DNA from: Blastocystis sp. Blastoise
Taxonomy: Eukaryota; Sar; Bigyra; Opalinata; Blastocystidae
DNA: 64,000 bases
Reading direction: 5' to 3'
NCBI GenBank assembly: GCA_039096225.1
Contig: JBBPEB010000006.1
Coordinates: 1,234,501-1,298,500 of the forward strand
Made by a program: the position numbers and the translations under genes. The notes beneath the pieces were generated by a model that saw only the letters and a list, made by a program, of their open reading frames with translations, did no database searches and had not been told where the DNA came from. Position 1 is the stretch's first letter. Each line of letters starts with the position of its first letter. Positions 1 through 12,666 of the stretch are shown here, piece by piece.

Positions 1-230
1 ATGGGTATGTATCCTAGGTTTAAAAATTTTTAAAAATGAAAATAATCATGGATTTCTGAAGAAAATTACTGAATTATTTTATTTAATCGTGATTTTACAG
101 TTAGGTATATATAAGAAAACGATTTTTGAGGGAGTTCACGAGAATAATGTTTATGGTGATTTATGAATTCACTTGATTATTTACCAAACATTGGTTTTGT
201 TATAATTCCAAATTCTTACAACAATACGTC
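1..230. other. upstream region of the PPAT-like gene
   Basis: This AT-rich stretch precedes the start codon at 231. I see no open frame or recognisable element. It presumably holds the promoter and 5' untranslated region of the plus-strand gene that follows. Confidence 0.4.
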
Positions 231-1583
231 ATGTCTGGTATTACTGGTGTCATCATAAACAAGAACTTAGAGAGTTCTGTCACTTCTACTCTTGTGACTA
301 GTTTATCTATGCTTCAACATCGTGGTCAAAATGGCTGTGGTGTTGCTGTTTCAGATAATGATAGAATTACTTATCAAAAACAAAAGGGTTTAATTTCAAA
401 TGTTTTCTCTTCTGATGTCGTAAGTAAAATTAATGGATACTATGGTATTGGTCAATGTCATAATAATGACTTTTATAATAAACTTGGTTCTGAACCTCAA
501 CCTGCTTATTGCAACATGCCGTATATATATAATTCATTATATATTAATATGTTTTTTAATTTATATGAGTCGTTTTATTCTATAAAAATATATAGTTTTG
601 GTTTAAGTGCTGTTATGAGTGGTGCTATTAATAACCGTGAACAATTACGTAAAGATTTAGCAAAATGTTTAAGATGTATTAACTCCTTTGATGTATATAG
701 TTGATATTGATATTTTTATTTTTTTATGATTATTTTTTTGTTGATTATTTTTTATTGTTATATATATATAGGATGCTGATTATTTGGTAAATGTATTCGC
801 TGAAGGTCTTTTAGAAAGCATTAAAGATGTATATATTATTATTATTTATTATTTATTATATTATTATATTATTATATATATGCATCTCTTGATGAGAATG
901 GTGTTCCTATTGTTACTGTATATTAATATATATATATATAATAGAATAGTATATAATCGTATATGCTATATATAGAAAGATCATGTATTTGCTGCTGTGA
1001 ATAAGATCTATAAGGAATGTAAAGGAGGATATGCTGCCGTTATTCTTATTAATGGAGTCGGTTTAGTCGCTTTTAAAGATCCACATGGAATTCGTCCTTT
1101 AGTATATGGTGAATTACGTTCTGAAAGTGGTTCTCTCGACGGTATATGTATATCTACTGAATCCATTTCAATTACTTCCATTGATTATTCAATTATACGT
1201 GATTTGAATTGTGCTGAAACTCTTTTTGTTGATAAAGATATGAATGTATATATCGATGAATCACGTACTTATGCTAAAGAATTTACACCTTGTATTTATG
1301 AGTATATAAATACTAATATATTATATATATATTTTTTATTTTATATTATTATAAAGTTAATAATAATAAATAAATATAAATAATATATGTATATCTAGAT
1401 ATGTCTTCTATGCTCTTCCTAATAGTGTTATTAATGGTATATCTGTATATCAAGCTAGAGAGAACATGGGTAAGATGCTTGCGGAACAAATTAAAAATAC
1501 ATATATAGATTATGAAGGAGAACAAAAAGTATATATAGTGTTATATTTATTAGAATGAATGTATTAATCAATTAATATAATAA

Positions 1584-1629
<46 letters not shown>

Positions 1630-2479
1630 TTAAGTGATGTTATTACTCACATTATGCCTATTCCTGAAACATCTAGACATACTGCTTGTGCTGTATATAT
1701 ATATATATATATATAATATATATAATAGAATAGTATTATACTTATTATATATATATATATATATAGATATCTCATTTATTGAATATTCCTTATTGTGAAG
1801 GTATTAGTAAGAATCGTTATATTGCTCGTACTTTCAGAATGCCTGGACAAACAGATCGTATTGAAGCCATGAAAATTAAACATAGTGCTATTCCTGTATA
1901 TATATAATATTATATATTATTATATATTATTTATTATATTATATATTAACATTATATATATATCTAGGTAGCTTTAAAGGATCAGAATATATTACTTGTC
2001 GATGATTCTATGATTCGTGGTACTACTGCTTCTATTGTTATTGATACTATTCGTGAAGCTGGTGTTAAACATATTTATTATGCTAGTGCTTGTCCTCCTA
2101 TTAAATATAATACAAAATATGGTTTGAATCTCCCTCAATCTGATGAATTTATTTGTAATAATAAATCATTAGAAGAAGTTAAACAAACTGTATATATTAA
2201 GATATTATAATAAATAAATAAATAAATATAATAATAAATATAATAATATAAATATAATAATAAATAAATATCATAATAAATATATATAATAATAATATAA
2301 ATATAATAATACATTTAATATAATATATATAGGTTGGTGCTGATATTGTTATCTTCCAAACTTTAGAAGGTCTTATTCAAGCTTGTGAAACATGTCCTAA
2401 TTCTTGTCCTTTTAAGATTCATCGTTTTGAAACATCTGTTTTTGATGGTAAATTTATTACTGATGAAGATAAGAATTAA
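231..2479 (+). CDS. PPAT: amidophosphoribosyltransferase-like protein with a degenerate glutaminase domain
   Basis: In the PurF/Ade4/PPAT family, this enzyme makes 5-phosphoribosylamine from PRPP and glutamine, the first step of purine synthesis in the cytosol. The gene has about eight small introns (for example 521-595 and 693-771, both GTATAT...AG). The N-terminal half aligns with the Ntn-hydrolase glutaminase: it starts MSGITGVI and has LQHRGQNG. The phosphoribosyltransferase half has YVYFARPDS, IPETS, RTFRMPGQ, the PRPP loop ILLVDDSMIRGTTA and YYASACPPI. The C-terminus at 2477-2479 is where expected. The oddity is that the nucleophile Cys2 is Ser, the GHxRYxT motif reads GIGQCHNND, and the HNGN oxyanion motif reads MSGA. 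Glutaminase activity is therefore probably lost. The enzyme might use free ammonia, or have another role. Confidence 0.92.
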
Positions 2480-4236
2480 TTATATATAATAGTATAAAAA
2501 CTATTTCAATATTTTATTCATTTTCTTGTTTGTATTCATTCTTCTATATTTACTTTTTCTTCTCTATTCTATTTACGAATTCTATATTTTCACTATGAGG
2601 CATTCCCGTAAATATTATTTGCAGATCAACGCCAATTGTTGTAGAATTTTTTTAAGATAAATTCAGACATATGATTAGAGAATATATTCACGGGAATAGT
2701 TTTGTGTAAAAACTGTCCTCTTTTTTAAGAATTTTCAGTGATTTTCAACAAAATTTAAAAAAACACAACAATTTATTAATAATTACAAAATTTAATAACT
2801 AACAAGAAAAACATAATAATATATATATATATAGATATAAGAATAAGCAAGACTTTTAATTATATATAGTTTCTACTAGCCTCTCCTAGTTTCCATTACC
2901 CGATTAAGACTAAAACTAAAAAGAAATATAAAATTAGTATATTAAAATAATATTATTAGATAATATATACCTTTTTTGAAGAACCTTTAGTTAAGACTTG
3001 CACAGGAAAAGGAAAAACTATAAAAATGAATTATAAAGTTAATATATATATATAGAATATACCTTAGAAACCTTTGTAACCCTTATAGGAATGCTTCCAG
3101 AGGACAGAAACCACCTATATACTATAATAATAGCTAATTTTAAAAAATAAATACATAAATAAATACCTTTAAAAGAATACGGATCAGATCAGGAGGACTT
3201 GATACACCACGTACTAGCTATAGAATATAAAAATAGTTAATATATAAAAATATGAATGTAAAAACATACCTTAATACCAAGAAATCAAGATCATGATGGG
3301 TTTCTATCACCATGGTTTAGCTCGAAAAGAATCAGACAAATGGAGCCATATTTGTAGTTATTTTGAGAAGAAAGAGAGCCTATATTATATAAGATATATA
3401 AATAATAAAAATTACATTTTTAAAAACTTTATAAAAAGCTTTAATAGATAATAAATAAAAAGATTTATGTCAAAATTCAAAATTTTTTTTACATAAAACA
3501 AACATAGGGTGGCCCTTTTATAAAATCTTTTTTTTCCTATAATAAAAGTCTGTATAATTTTTTTTATTTCCAGGGGTGAACAAATTTTTAAATTTTTTCT
3601 CTGTTTCTCTACTAAAAATAGTCTATTTGAATATAAATTAATATATAAGTGTTGTATGTGTCTATTAAGTTTAATTATTTAATTATAACATATTTCCGGA
3701 CTTAATTAAACAAGAAAATTGCTATTTTAATAAACTATTATTACAATTAAATATATTTGTTAGTTATATTTATACAATAATCTTTTATTTTTAATAAGAG
3801 TGCAATGGAGAATCAAAAAATATATTTAGTATAGTTATTTATGAAGATATAATTCGCAATTTACAACTTTTGTTTTATAATATGTTTTATATCAACGAAT
3901 CATATATTAATATTAGTGAATAAATGAACTGAGAATGTCTGAGAGATTCTTAAGTTGTTTTATACTTTATAAAGAAAATTATAAAAAATTAATAAAAACT
4001 ATATTAATAGTTACTCATTTTTCCTGTTTTTCTAAGAATTCTTTTAGAATAATCTTATTCTTAAATAATACTAAGCAAAATAAATATAATAAATAAATAT
4101 AACACAATAAAAAATAGATAAAATAGATATTAGATAATATATATATATATAAGTAACATCATTATAATACATATAATATATATATGTCTGAAGCTTATTT
4201 CTATCATATATATACATGATTATAAAAATTTGTATA

Positions 4237-4279
<43 letters not shown>

Positions 4280-4509
4280 TTATATTATATATATACATAG
4301 AAGTAATAATTATCTTCAATATAAAAATTGAATCATCTAAGAGTCTGTATGTACTATTCTGTTGTATTTTATCTTTTTGATAACGAATATATATATGGAA
4401 GTATGTTTTGAACTATGGAGAATAAGTAGTTAGAAAGAATCCAAATAATACAAATAATAAATATTAATAATTATATATATATATATATATATACCTTATA
4501 AAAAGTAGA

Positions 4510-4771
4510 TTAGTTGCGGCGGTGGGTATACCAATTATTCAAGGAGTATGAGAGAGTGATATATAGGGAGAAAGGAAAGAAGGATACTAGGGATATAACG
4601 TGAAAGTTAAGGAATAGAAAGGAAGGGAGAGACACTATGAAGGGATAGAATAAGATAGATATTATAATGCCAATTAATAAGTATAATAATAATTATAACT
4701 ATAATAACTATAATACATATACAGGATAAATAACCATGCTTACGATAATCATGGTTATCAAGGAGAGACAT
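4510..4771 (-). CDS. possible two-exon small protein, unrecognised
   Basis: An ATG at 4771-4769 opens MSLLDNHDYRKHGYLS. A GTATAT donor follows at 4722 and a CATAG acceptor at 4635. Joining in phase gives a hydrophobic stretch with no stop until TAA at 4512-4510, about 58 residues in all. The splice signals match those of the real genes around it, but the product resembles nothing I know and the second exon is a pyrimidine-rich tract that could be open by chance. This is a weak candidate. Confidence 0.22.
4730..4758. repeat. perfect 9-bp inverted repeat (hairpin)
   Basis: ATAACCATG at 4730-4738 and CATGGTTAT at 4750-4758 are exact reverse complements around an 11-nt loop. The stem is richer in G and C than its surroundings. 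It lies inside the first exon of the doubtful small CDS, so it could be an RNA hairpin or chance. Confidence 0.5.
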
Positions 4772-5548
4772 AAAAATGGTATACTAGGAGGTATATAGTA
4801 TAGTATATATATTGATGTATTTGTGGTTTATAAGTATAGAATGTTATATTTATCATATGTATAGCATTTTAATATCAATATATATATTAATTATAAATAT
4901 AAAATAGTTAATACTGTGTATAATATATTATATCAAAAGTTTAATAGTGTATATAAATATACAATTGAGAAATACGGTAGAAGTAATATTCCCCGCGATT
5001 AATGATTCATAAAGAGAACACCCACAATAAGATAGGAAAATGAAGGAGGAGATATGGGGAGAACTGTACATAACCACGGGGATAATAAGTATATATATTC
5101 TATAAATTATTTAATAAGAAGATCATGTGATGTAAGTAGTTGACAGAGGGATTCACACATCCATAGAATACATAGATTCTATATAATAATAATAGTAATA
5201 TATAATAATATATAGATTCTATATAAAATAATAATAATAAATATAATAATAATAATAATAAATATCTATATATATATATAGCATACATAAGGGAAATACA
5301 TGACTATAGAGCTATATATTCCTTTATATTTATAAATTATTCCTAATGCTTGTTATGTATATTTATGTTTATGTATATATATTAAGGAATGAATAAGAAG
5401 GAAGAATAAGAGGGATATGAGGTAATAGATAAGGATGAGAAGGAGTTAAGAAGGTATAATTTAAATCTTTATTTTTTAACTGGACAAATACATATACAAT
5501 TTATATATATATAATTCTGCACAATAACTACATTCAGTGCTAATATAA

Positions 5549-6513
5549 TTATTTATATTTGTGATATAGGGTTTCATAAACTATATATTTATAAATATAA
5601 ATAATAATTATAATTATAATAAATATAATAATAATAATAAATATAATAATAAATATAAATATAATAATAAATATAAATATAATAAAATAAATATAATAAA
5701 TATAAATATAATAATAATAAATATAATAAACATAACAATATATACCTTTTTTATTAGGTTCAAAATTAAATCCAAAATCTCTACTGGCAACTCTCATTCT
5801 CCCGCCAGCTCGAGGAGGGGGAAGTGGGGGTAATGCTGATGATGATATATTCAATTTATTATTATTATTATTATTAATATTATTATTATTATTATTATCC
5901 TTAAGTAATAATATTATTATGATGAGAAATAGCTATTCTATCTTTATTAGTAGGAGTTAATAATATATTATTAGCACTCTTATTATTATGTATATCATAA
6001 GTATAATCAATACAAGTATTAAGATCTGAAGATTGAAACGTTGAATTAATTTGATTGGCTATTGTTGAAGATAGATGTGCGGATAATGGTCTATTCACAT
6101 TCTGAGGAATAGTATTTTTATCATTAGTATTATTACTAGTATTATTATTATTATCATTTTCAAATAATCACCATTACTAATACTATTGATTCTCTTTAGA
6201 GGAATAGGAGAAGTACTATTCGACAAAGGTGATATTTCTATATCATTATCTGCTTCTTTATATATAGTATCCATATTTAAGAGACAGACTTCAGAGAATG
6301 AAGATGAATTTCCTTGTGTAGTAGTAGTATATATTTCATTTCGATCACCATCAAATACTATTTCATTACTATTATTCACTTCATAAGGAGAAATAGATGT
6401 AGATGAAGGTATAGGAGTAATAGAAGCTTTTGGAAAATATATTTCTGAATCATATTCTAAAGGATCTAAAGAATTTCTATTCGAACCAGAAAGACTATGA
6501 GAGAAAGAATGTA

Positions 6514-6557
<44 letters not shown>

Positions 6558-7209
6558 GTAGTAGTATCAATATATAATTTATTACTATTGATTAATATAT
6601 TATATGATATAGGAGGAGGGGTAGCCGAATTCGATATAGAACTATCTAAAATAAGTGACGAAACACAATCATTATTTTCATGATAACTACTATTTGAGTT
6701 TTGTTTCATCAGGTGGTGTTGACTATTATATTGTAAATTTGAGAGAGAACGAGGAATAGAAGAAGGTGGAGTTGTTGATAAAGATGGAGGTATATATGTA
6801 GATGTACCTATATGAGTAGAAGGAGTAGATACATGTATTGATGAAGATAAGAATGGCCTAATAATTTATTAGCTGTTATATTATTATTATTATTTATAGA
6901 AGATATAAAAGGCATATTATTATTATTATTATTATGATTATGATTATTAGTATTAATACTATTCATATTAATACCATTAATATTAATTTTCTTTTCTAAG
7001 AATAATTTATGTATTACTTCTGGTTTATAGAAAGGAGTTAATATATAGAAAGCATCAAGTAACGTAGAGGTAAATAATTGCTGTATAATATAAGGATTTG
7101 AAAAAGATGGAGTTAATAAAGAAAAATAAATTTCTATTATCATTTGTATAGATGCAGAATCTATATAATAATAATAATAATTAGATATTATAAATATTAA
7201 AAAAGAATG

Positions 7210-7274
<65 letters not shown>

Positions 7275-7516
7275 ATGACATATATTGGCTAATATATATA
7301 TATCTCTTTTCCACCTCTGTAGCATCTTAATATATATTTCATCCGATATATGGTCATCCACCAAATTATCTAAATCCTTACCTATATATATATATTATAT
7401 AAATATATATATATATATATATTATATAATAAATATATATACTTCTTTTAATATCTAAAGATAATGTGTTAAATAACCAGCTAATTTATCTTGATCATCT
7501 CTCTCTCTCTATATAT

Positions 7517-7588
<72 letters not shown>

Positions 7589-8144
7589 TATAGACATACC
7601 ATTTAATTTGAAAGAATATTAACCAACAATCGGATTTGTAAATGGGAAAGAAAAATTCATATTCTATATATAATATAATAAGATTAGCATAAAATAATAT
7701 AATATTAAAATAAATAAAAATTAAATAAATATTTAATATAGGAAAATAAAAAAAAAGAAAAATGTTAATGCAAACGAAAAAAAATATATATGATATTTAT
7801 ATACTTTTGATAACATATTTGGTTGTTGTTTGACAGTGTTTTGAGTTAGTAGAACCGAAAAGAACCTAAAAAAAAAATAAAAAGAAATGGAAAAATATAC
7901 CTTACCAAATAGATAAATAGCAACAATTCTTTTTGACAAACACTTCTAATAGTGACTGAAGAGACTGTTTGAACGCATACGGGAAGCCAGAATGAAGAAC
8001 CTAAAAGAATCAGATAAAAAAATAGGAAATATTCAATAAATAAATTATGATATAATATATACCTGTATAGAAAACACCTAAGATATGCATAGCAGTCACT
8101 AGATCTGCTTGTATACAACAAATTAAAAATAAAGATAAATTCAT
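5549..8144 (-). CDS. unrecognised Asn-rich protein, multi-exon, with apparent frameshifts
   Basis: The proposed start is the ATG at 8144-8142. Exons joined at GTATAT...AG introns stay in phase through a hydrophobic N-terminal part. Next comes a helical part containing DLDNLVDDHISDEIYIKMLQ and RDIYILANICHK, then MIIEIYFSLLTPSFSNPYII. After that the protein is low-complexity, rich in Asn, Ser and Pro. A final segment with ALPPLPPPRAGGRMRVASRD precedes a last short exon ending in TAA near 5549. Keeping frame requires a 23-nt intron at 7455-7477. Two frame changes, near 6155-6170 and near 5905-5925, lie in repetitive AAT tracts, so they are either sequencing errors or true lesions. I do not recognise the family. 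The N-terminal exons (above about 7670) are the least certain. Confidence 0.6.
7207..7270. repeat. (TA)n microsatellite inside an intron
   Basis: About 60 bp of uninterrupted AT dinucleotides lie within an intron of the minus-strand gene at 5549-8144. The tract merges with the intron's own GTATAT and ATATAG ends. Confidence 0.9.
7517..7588. repeat. (TAA)n trinucleotide microsatellite in an intron
   Basis: About 70 bp of perfect AAT/TAA repeat lie in an intron of the minus-strand gene. Other (AAT)n tracts in this window lie in introns or code for Asn runs, depending on strand and frame. Confidence 0.9.
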
Positions 8145-9701
8145 ATTTAAAGTCAATTTTTTAGTCAAATACTAAAAATTTTCATAAAAATCCTTTTTTT
8201 ATTTTTTTTTAAATTTTTATGACTCAATACTAAAATAACAAGTTTTAACAATTATATATTACACTATTGACACAACATTATTGTATCCCACTACTTTCAG
8301 GTTTTAAAAAAATACTCATTTTTGTTGACTCTCTGATCTGTTTATATTCTGTTCTAAAAACTATTGATTATAACTTGAAACGTTTTTATAATACATAATT
8401 AACTCTCAAAACAACTCTTTAAAAGACTTTTCTTTGATTCTGAGGAAAAGTAGTTTTTTTATAAGTTTTGACATACTCTTTGTATGCGGAACTTTAAGTC
8501 ATGATAGAATAAAATGAAAAAAGTCTTTTAAAACTCTTATGTCGTCTGATATATAATAAAATATAAATAGACTCACTTTTAAACAATAAAAATATTCCCG
8601 TAAATATTTTAAAAATTCAAAACTCTGGTCTGATTGCCCATGGAACAAATAGGCTCGGTTCAATTTTTCAGTGTAAAAAAAATATAATTTTTTGACTTTT
8701 TGACTGAATTTTGGTTTTGTCCCATAGAGGTCAGCTGATTGACTTTTAATTACATTTATGACTCCAAGAGGGTCTAAACTTTAAACAGAGCAACAAAAGG
8801 TTTTAAAATATTGACCCCAATATTTGTCGGAATTGCGACTTTAAAATAAATAAAAACGTTTTTGATATTGTGTGACCCACTGATATAAAAAAATAATGTT
8901 AATTCTTTAATAAAATTTGTCTAACAGGGTCTTTGTGTCTAAATCAACAGTCGACTTATAAATTTTGTGAAAATTTTCATTTTTTTGCCTAAGTCTTTTT
9001 TTTATTCAAATTTTATTGGCTGAATAAGTTCTGAACGAAAATTAGCCAATCAAGAAGCTTTAAAAATTAAAAAGTGCCTCATAGTGTTTAAAAAGCGTTT
9101 TTTATATAAAAAACTCAATTTTTCAGAGAATCATATCAAATTCAATAATAAAAAGACTTTGTGATTTTCAATACCATGAGTCAAAATTTAAACTATCATA
9201 AAAACGATTATACATAGTTAGTCTTATACTAATTGAAGAGAATCATGATTATAAAGACATACTATTCCTATCAAAACGTTATCAATAATATGTGAATGCT
9301 ATTTCTAATAACTTGGTTATCTTAAAACAAACTTATTCAATAAGATTAACGTATTAAATAAGAAAAAGAAAATCAAACTTGAAAAAGAAAAAAAATTGGA
9401 AAAAAATAGTGTTTTGTAGAAATAATTCCAGTTTCTCTAAAAAAAAATCGTTTTCACCCCGTTCCAAAAAAAAATTGTTGAAAATGGTGAAAATATTTTT
9501 GGCTAATATATTTTGATTGGTCCTAATTAAAAAATAAGAATTATAGAAATAAAGGTATTTTTTCTTTTGATTTGGGTGGCATAAAAACAAAATTGATATT
9601 CTAAACTTCATCTTTTCTATCCATGGAGTAATTTTTTTCTTACTTTTCATATTTTTATTTATAGCTAGTTAGCCCCTAGGGTAGTATTCCAAACTTATAA
9701 A
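8145..9701. other. divergent intergenic region
   Basis: This 1.55-kb spacer separates the minus-strand start at 8144 from the plus-strand start at 9702, so it should hold both promoters. It has few TA repeats but many A and T runs. No open frame resembles a protein. Two short words (near 8593-8607 and 9075-9086) also occur close together near 2590-2616. Confidence 0.5.
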
Positions 9702-10576
9702 ATGGACGATCAAAATTCTCATAATGATGTATATTTTAATTAACAAGAATTAATAAAAAATGTTTAGGTGAACTATAATAATCTAACTGTACACTCACCA
9801 AGTATGACTTGACTTGTTTATATTTTACATATAAAATTTTGTCTTTGTAGTTGATGATATGGTAGAAAATCATCATATGAACTCGGTAAATCACGTATAT
9901 AATAAAATTTAAACGAATGACCTATGTTATAGATTCCTGTTGTACAAAGTCATAATTTAATGGCTCTTCCTCATGCTCAGCAAGTTATTTTACCTAGTTT
10001 GGTATGTTTTAAATCATTCGTTTTGATAATTGATTCATTTATTTTATTTATAATGGAGATATTATACTTTATATATATAGAGTAGTGGTTTAGAACCTGT
10101 TTCTATGCAAAATAATAATCAATTAAATGATTATACTACTTCATTACATCCAGAAAGTGTTCAAAATTTATTATTAGGGTATAGTGGTGCTGATATGAAT
10201 GAAGAAAATAATAGAGTTACTGTTAATGAACAAACTTTAGATATGGATACAACACAACTTATTCAACAGATACAAGATGAAGGAAGAAGAAAAGCTCAAA
10301 ATACTCTTGTTGGAAGATTAGCTGATTTTATGAGCATATATATGTATTATTTATTTGCTCTGTTTTTAATTAATGTTATTTATAGTTTTTATTTGTTTTT
10401 AAATATTTATTATTTGTTTTAAATAATTATTATTTTATTTTTAAATAGTTATTATTTGTTTTAAAATATTTATTATTATATAATATAGGGCAGATGGATC
10501 GTCCAGTAACTTTAGAAGAGTGTATTAATGCCATTGGTGATAATTTTACAGAATTAAGAAAAGCGGATGGTACAAA

Positions 10577-10620
<44 letters not shown>

Positions 10621-10738
10621 ATATAATATGTATAATAATAATATAATATATATATATATATATATATATAGATATAAAGGTGATCATTTTAAAGCAATTA
10701 ATGGTGCTTTATTTTCTACAGGAGTATTTAAACGAACA

Positions 10739-10781
<43 letters not shown>

Positions 10782-11715
10782 TAAACTAATTATTATTCTA
10801 TATTTATGATTATATATATATATATATATATGATAATCGTTGGGTATTGCGATCAGGGGAGATTGATGCATATGAAGAAAGAATGCAAAAGAAATTCGAA
10901 GAACGATGTAGAAAACGAAAAAGTGCTCCAGAAGAACCAAGTATATATAATATTATATATATATTATTATAAAAATATTATTGTAAATATTAGGATAGTA
11001 TTTAAGAAACATAAAAACACTATATATATATATATATTATTATAAAAATATTATTGTAAATATTAAGATAATATTTAAGAAACATATATATATATATATA
11101 TATATATATAGTTCCTATGCATATGTCTCAACCTAAGAAGCGTAAATATACATGTCGACGTAATAAGAGAGAGAGCATTATACATATGTTACAGAATATC
11201 ACAGATAATTACAGACAACAACCACAAAATAATCAATCATATCTTAAAAACCCTTTTAAAGTATAATTATATTATTATATTATATTATATATATATTATA
11301 CAATCAAATAAAAAATATTCTAAATTATAAATATAATATAATAAATATAAATAATATAATAAATATAAATAATATAATAAATATAAATAATATAAATAAT
11401 ATATATATATATATATATATAGGGTTTAACAGGTGATGAAGATATTCCTCGTTTACGAAAGAGATTAGGAGAAGAAAAATATGAGTTTTTATTACAAATA
11501 TATAGTTTTTTTGAGGATAAATTATTATTTCCTGCGAATGCGAATATTACATCATTAAGTATGATGGACGGAGGTAGTGATTATATGCGTAATATAAAGA
11601 ATGAAGGATTATATATGCAACGTGATATAGAAGAAATGAAGAAGCAAATCGTTGAATTAAAAGAACGTGTAGCTTGTTTAGAAAAATATAGTGTTATTCA
11701 AAGTGGACTTATATA
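9702..11715 (+). CDS. unrecognised protein with winged-helix-like segment and C-terminal coiled coil
   Basis: The start ATG at 9702 opens MDDQNSHND. About nine exons follow, joined in frame, to TAA at 11713-11715. The N-terminal third is polar and probably disordered. The middle holds LEECINAIGDNFTELRKADG, then YKGDHFKAINGALFSTGVFK and WVLRSGEIDAYEERMQKKFE, a helix and strand pattern like a small winged-helix or SAND-like nucleic-acid-binding fold. A basic cluster (CRKRK, QPKKRKYTCRR) could be a nuclear localisation signal. The end has a heptad-like coiled coil (MQRDIEEMKKQIVELKERV). This suggests a nuclear regulatory protein, but that is inference. One intron (10742-10830) lacks a visible AG at the position that keeps the frame, and the exon ending near 10340 has no clear GT donor. 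Both are in TA repeats where errors are likely. Confidence 0.72.
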
Positions 11716-12666
11716 AGATATTTATATATATATATATTATATAGTATTCTTTTTTCTTTTTTATAATATATTATATATATATATTATATAGTATTCTATT
11801 TACTTTTTTATAATATATTATATATATATATTATAGTATTCTATTTACATTTTTATAATATATTATATATATATATATTATAGTATTCTATTTATTTTTT
11901 TATAATATATTATACATATATAAATTCTATTTCTTTTTCTTTTCATTCTTTTTTTTTTGAAATTTTATTATTATGTAGTTTTATTTCTTATCCTAGGAAA
12001 TATATACTTTTATTCACTATCTTTTTCAATGTATAAAAAAGAACATATATTTTCTTTTTTTTTTAGTCAGTAAACGCTATTTACTTATTTACTTTTCCTC
12101 TTTTTTTATATTTTTGTACATACATATATATGCATATCATTTTATTATTGTAGTTTGAGTTCTTTTTTCAATTGAGTTCACATTATTTATTAATATATAA
12201 ATAATAATAAACATTTATACTTGTTGAAATGAATTTTTGTTTGTTTTTTTGTTTGTTTAGTTATAAATAATTAATTATGTTTTTTTTTATATAGTATTCA
12301 AAAAGAAATTAATAATAATAAAAAGAAAACAAATAATTTTATAGCCATCAAACAATTATTATAGTATACATTTAAATTAAGACATACCATGTTATGTAAT
12401 ATATATACATATATATATATATCTATATATATAATAGCAATTAAAAAAAGAAGTAGAAAAATAAGAAGAGGTAATTATGTAAATATAAACATATTATATA
12501 TATATATATATAAACAAACATAAGCGATAACAAATATTAACAATAATATACAAAATAAGTGTATATAGATATACAAGAAAGCAGATTCAAATATATATAT
12601 TATTTTATAAATATTAAAAAAAAATAAAAAAAAATAAGAAATACAGGAATAATATTTATTACGAAT
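11716..12666. repeat. convergent intergenic region with a ~50-bp tandem repeat
   Basis: The spacer lies between the 3' ends of two convergent genes. From about 11720 to 11930 a unit of roughly 50 bp, containing TAGTATTCTATTTA and TTTTTATAATATATTATATA, occurs about four times with small changes. The rest is T-rich on the plus strand and holds no gene I can see. The first unit begins just after the stop codon at 11715, so the array probably includes 3' untranslated sequence. Confidence 0.65.

Larger units (their letters stand above)
2480..5548. other. intergenic region with possible spliced minus-strand transcripts
   Basis: No convincing gene covers this 3-kb stretch. Between 2880 and 3360 the minus strand shows three or four short blocks separated by good GTATAT...AG signals. 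One (about 3185-3235) is open as LVRGVSSPPDLIRILLK, but the blocks do not join into one clean frame. This could be a non-coding spliced RNA or a decayed gene. Purine-rich blocks on the plus strand at about 4550-4660 and 5380-5460 interrupt otherwise TA-rich DNA. A doubtful small CDS at 4510-4771 and a hairpin at 4730-4758 are listed separately. Confidence 0.4.
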
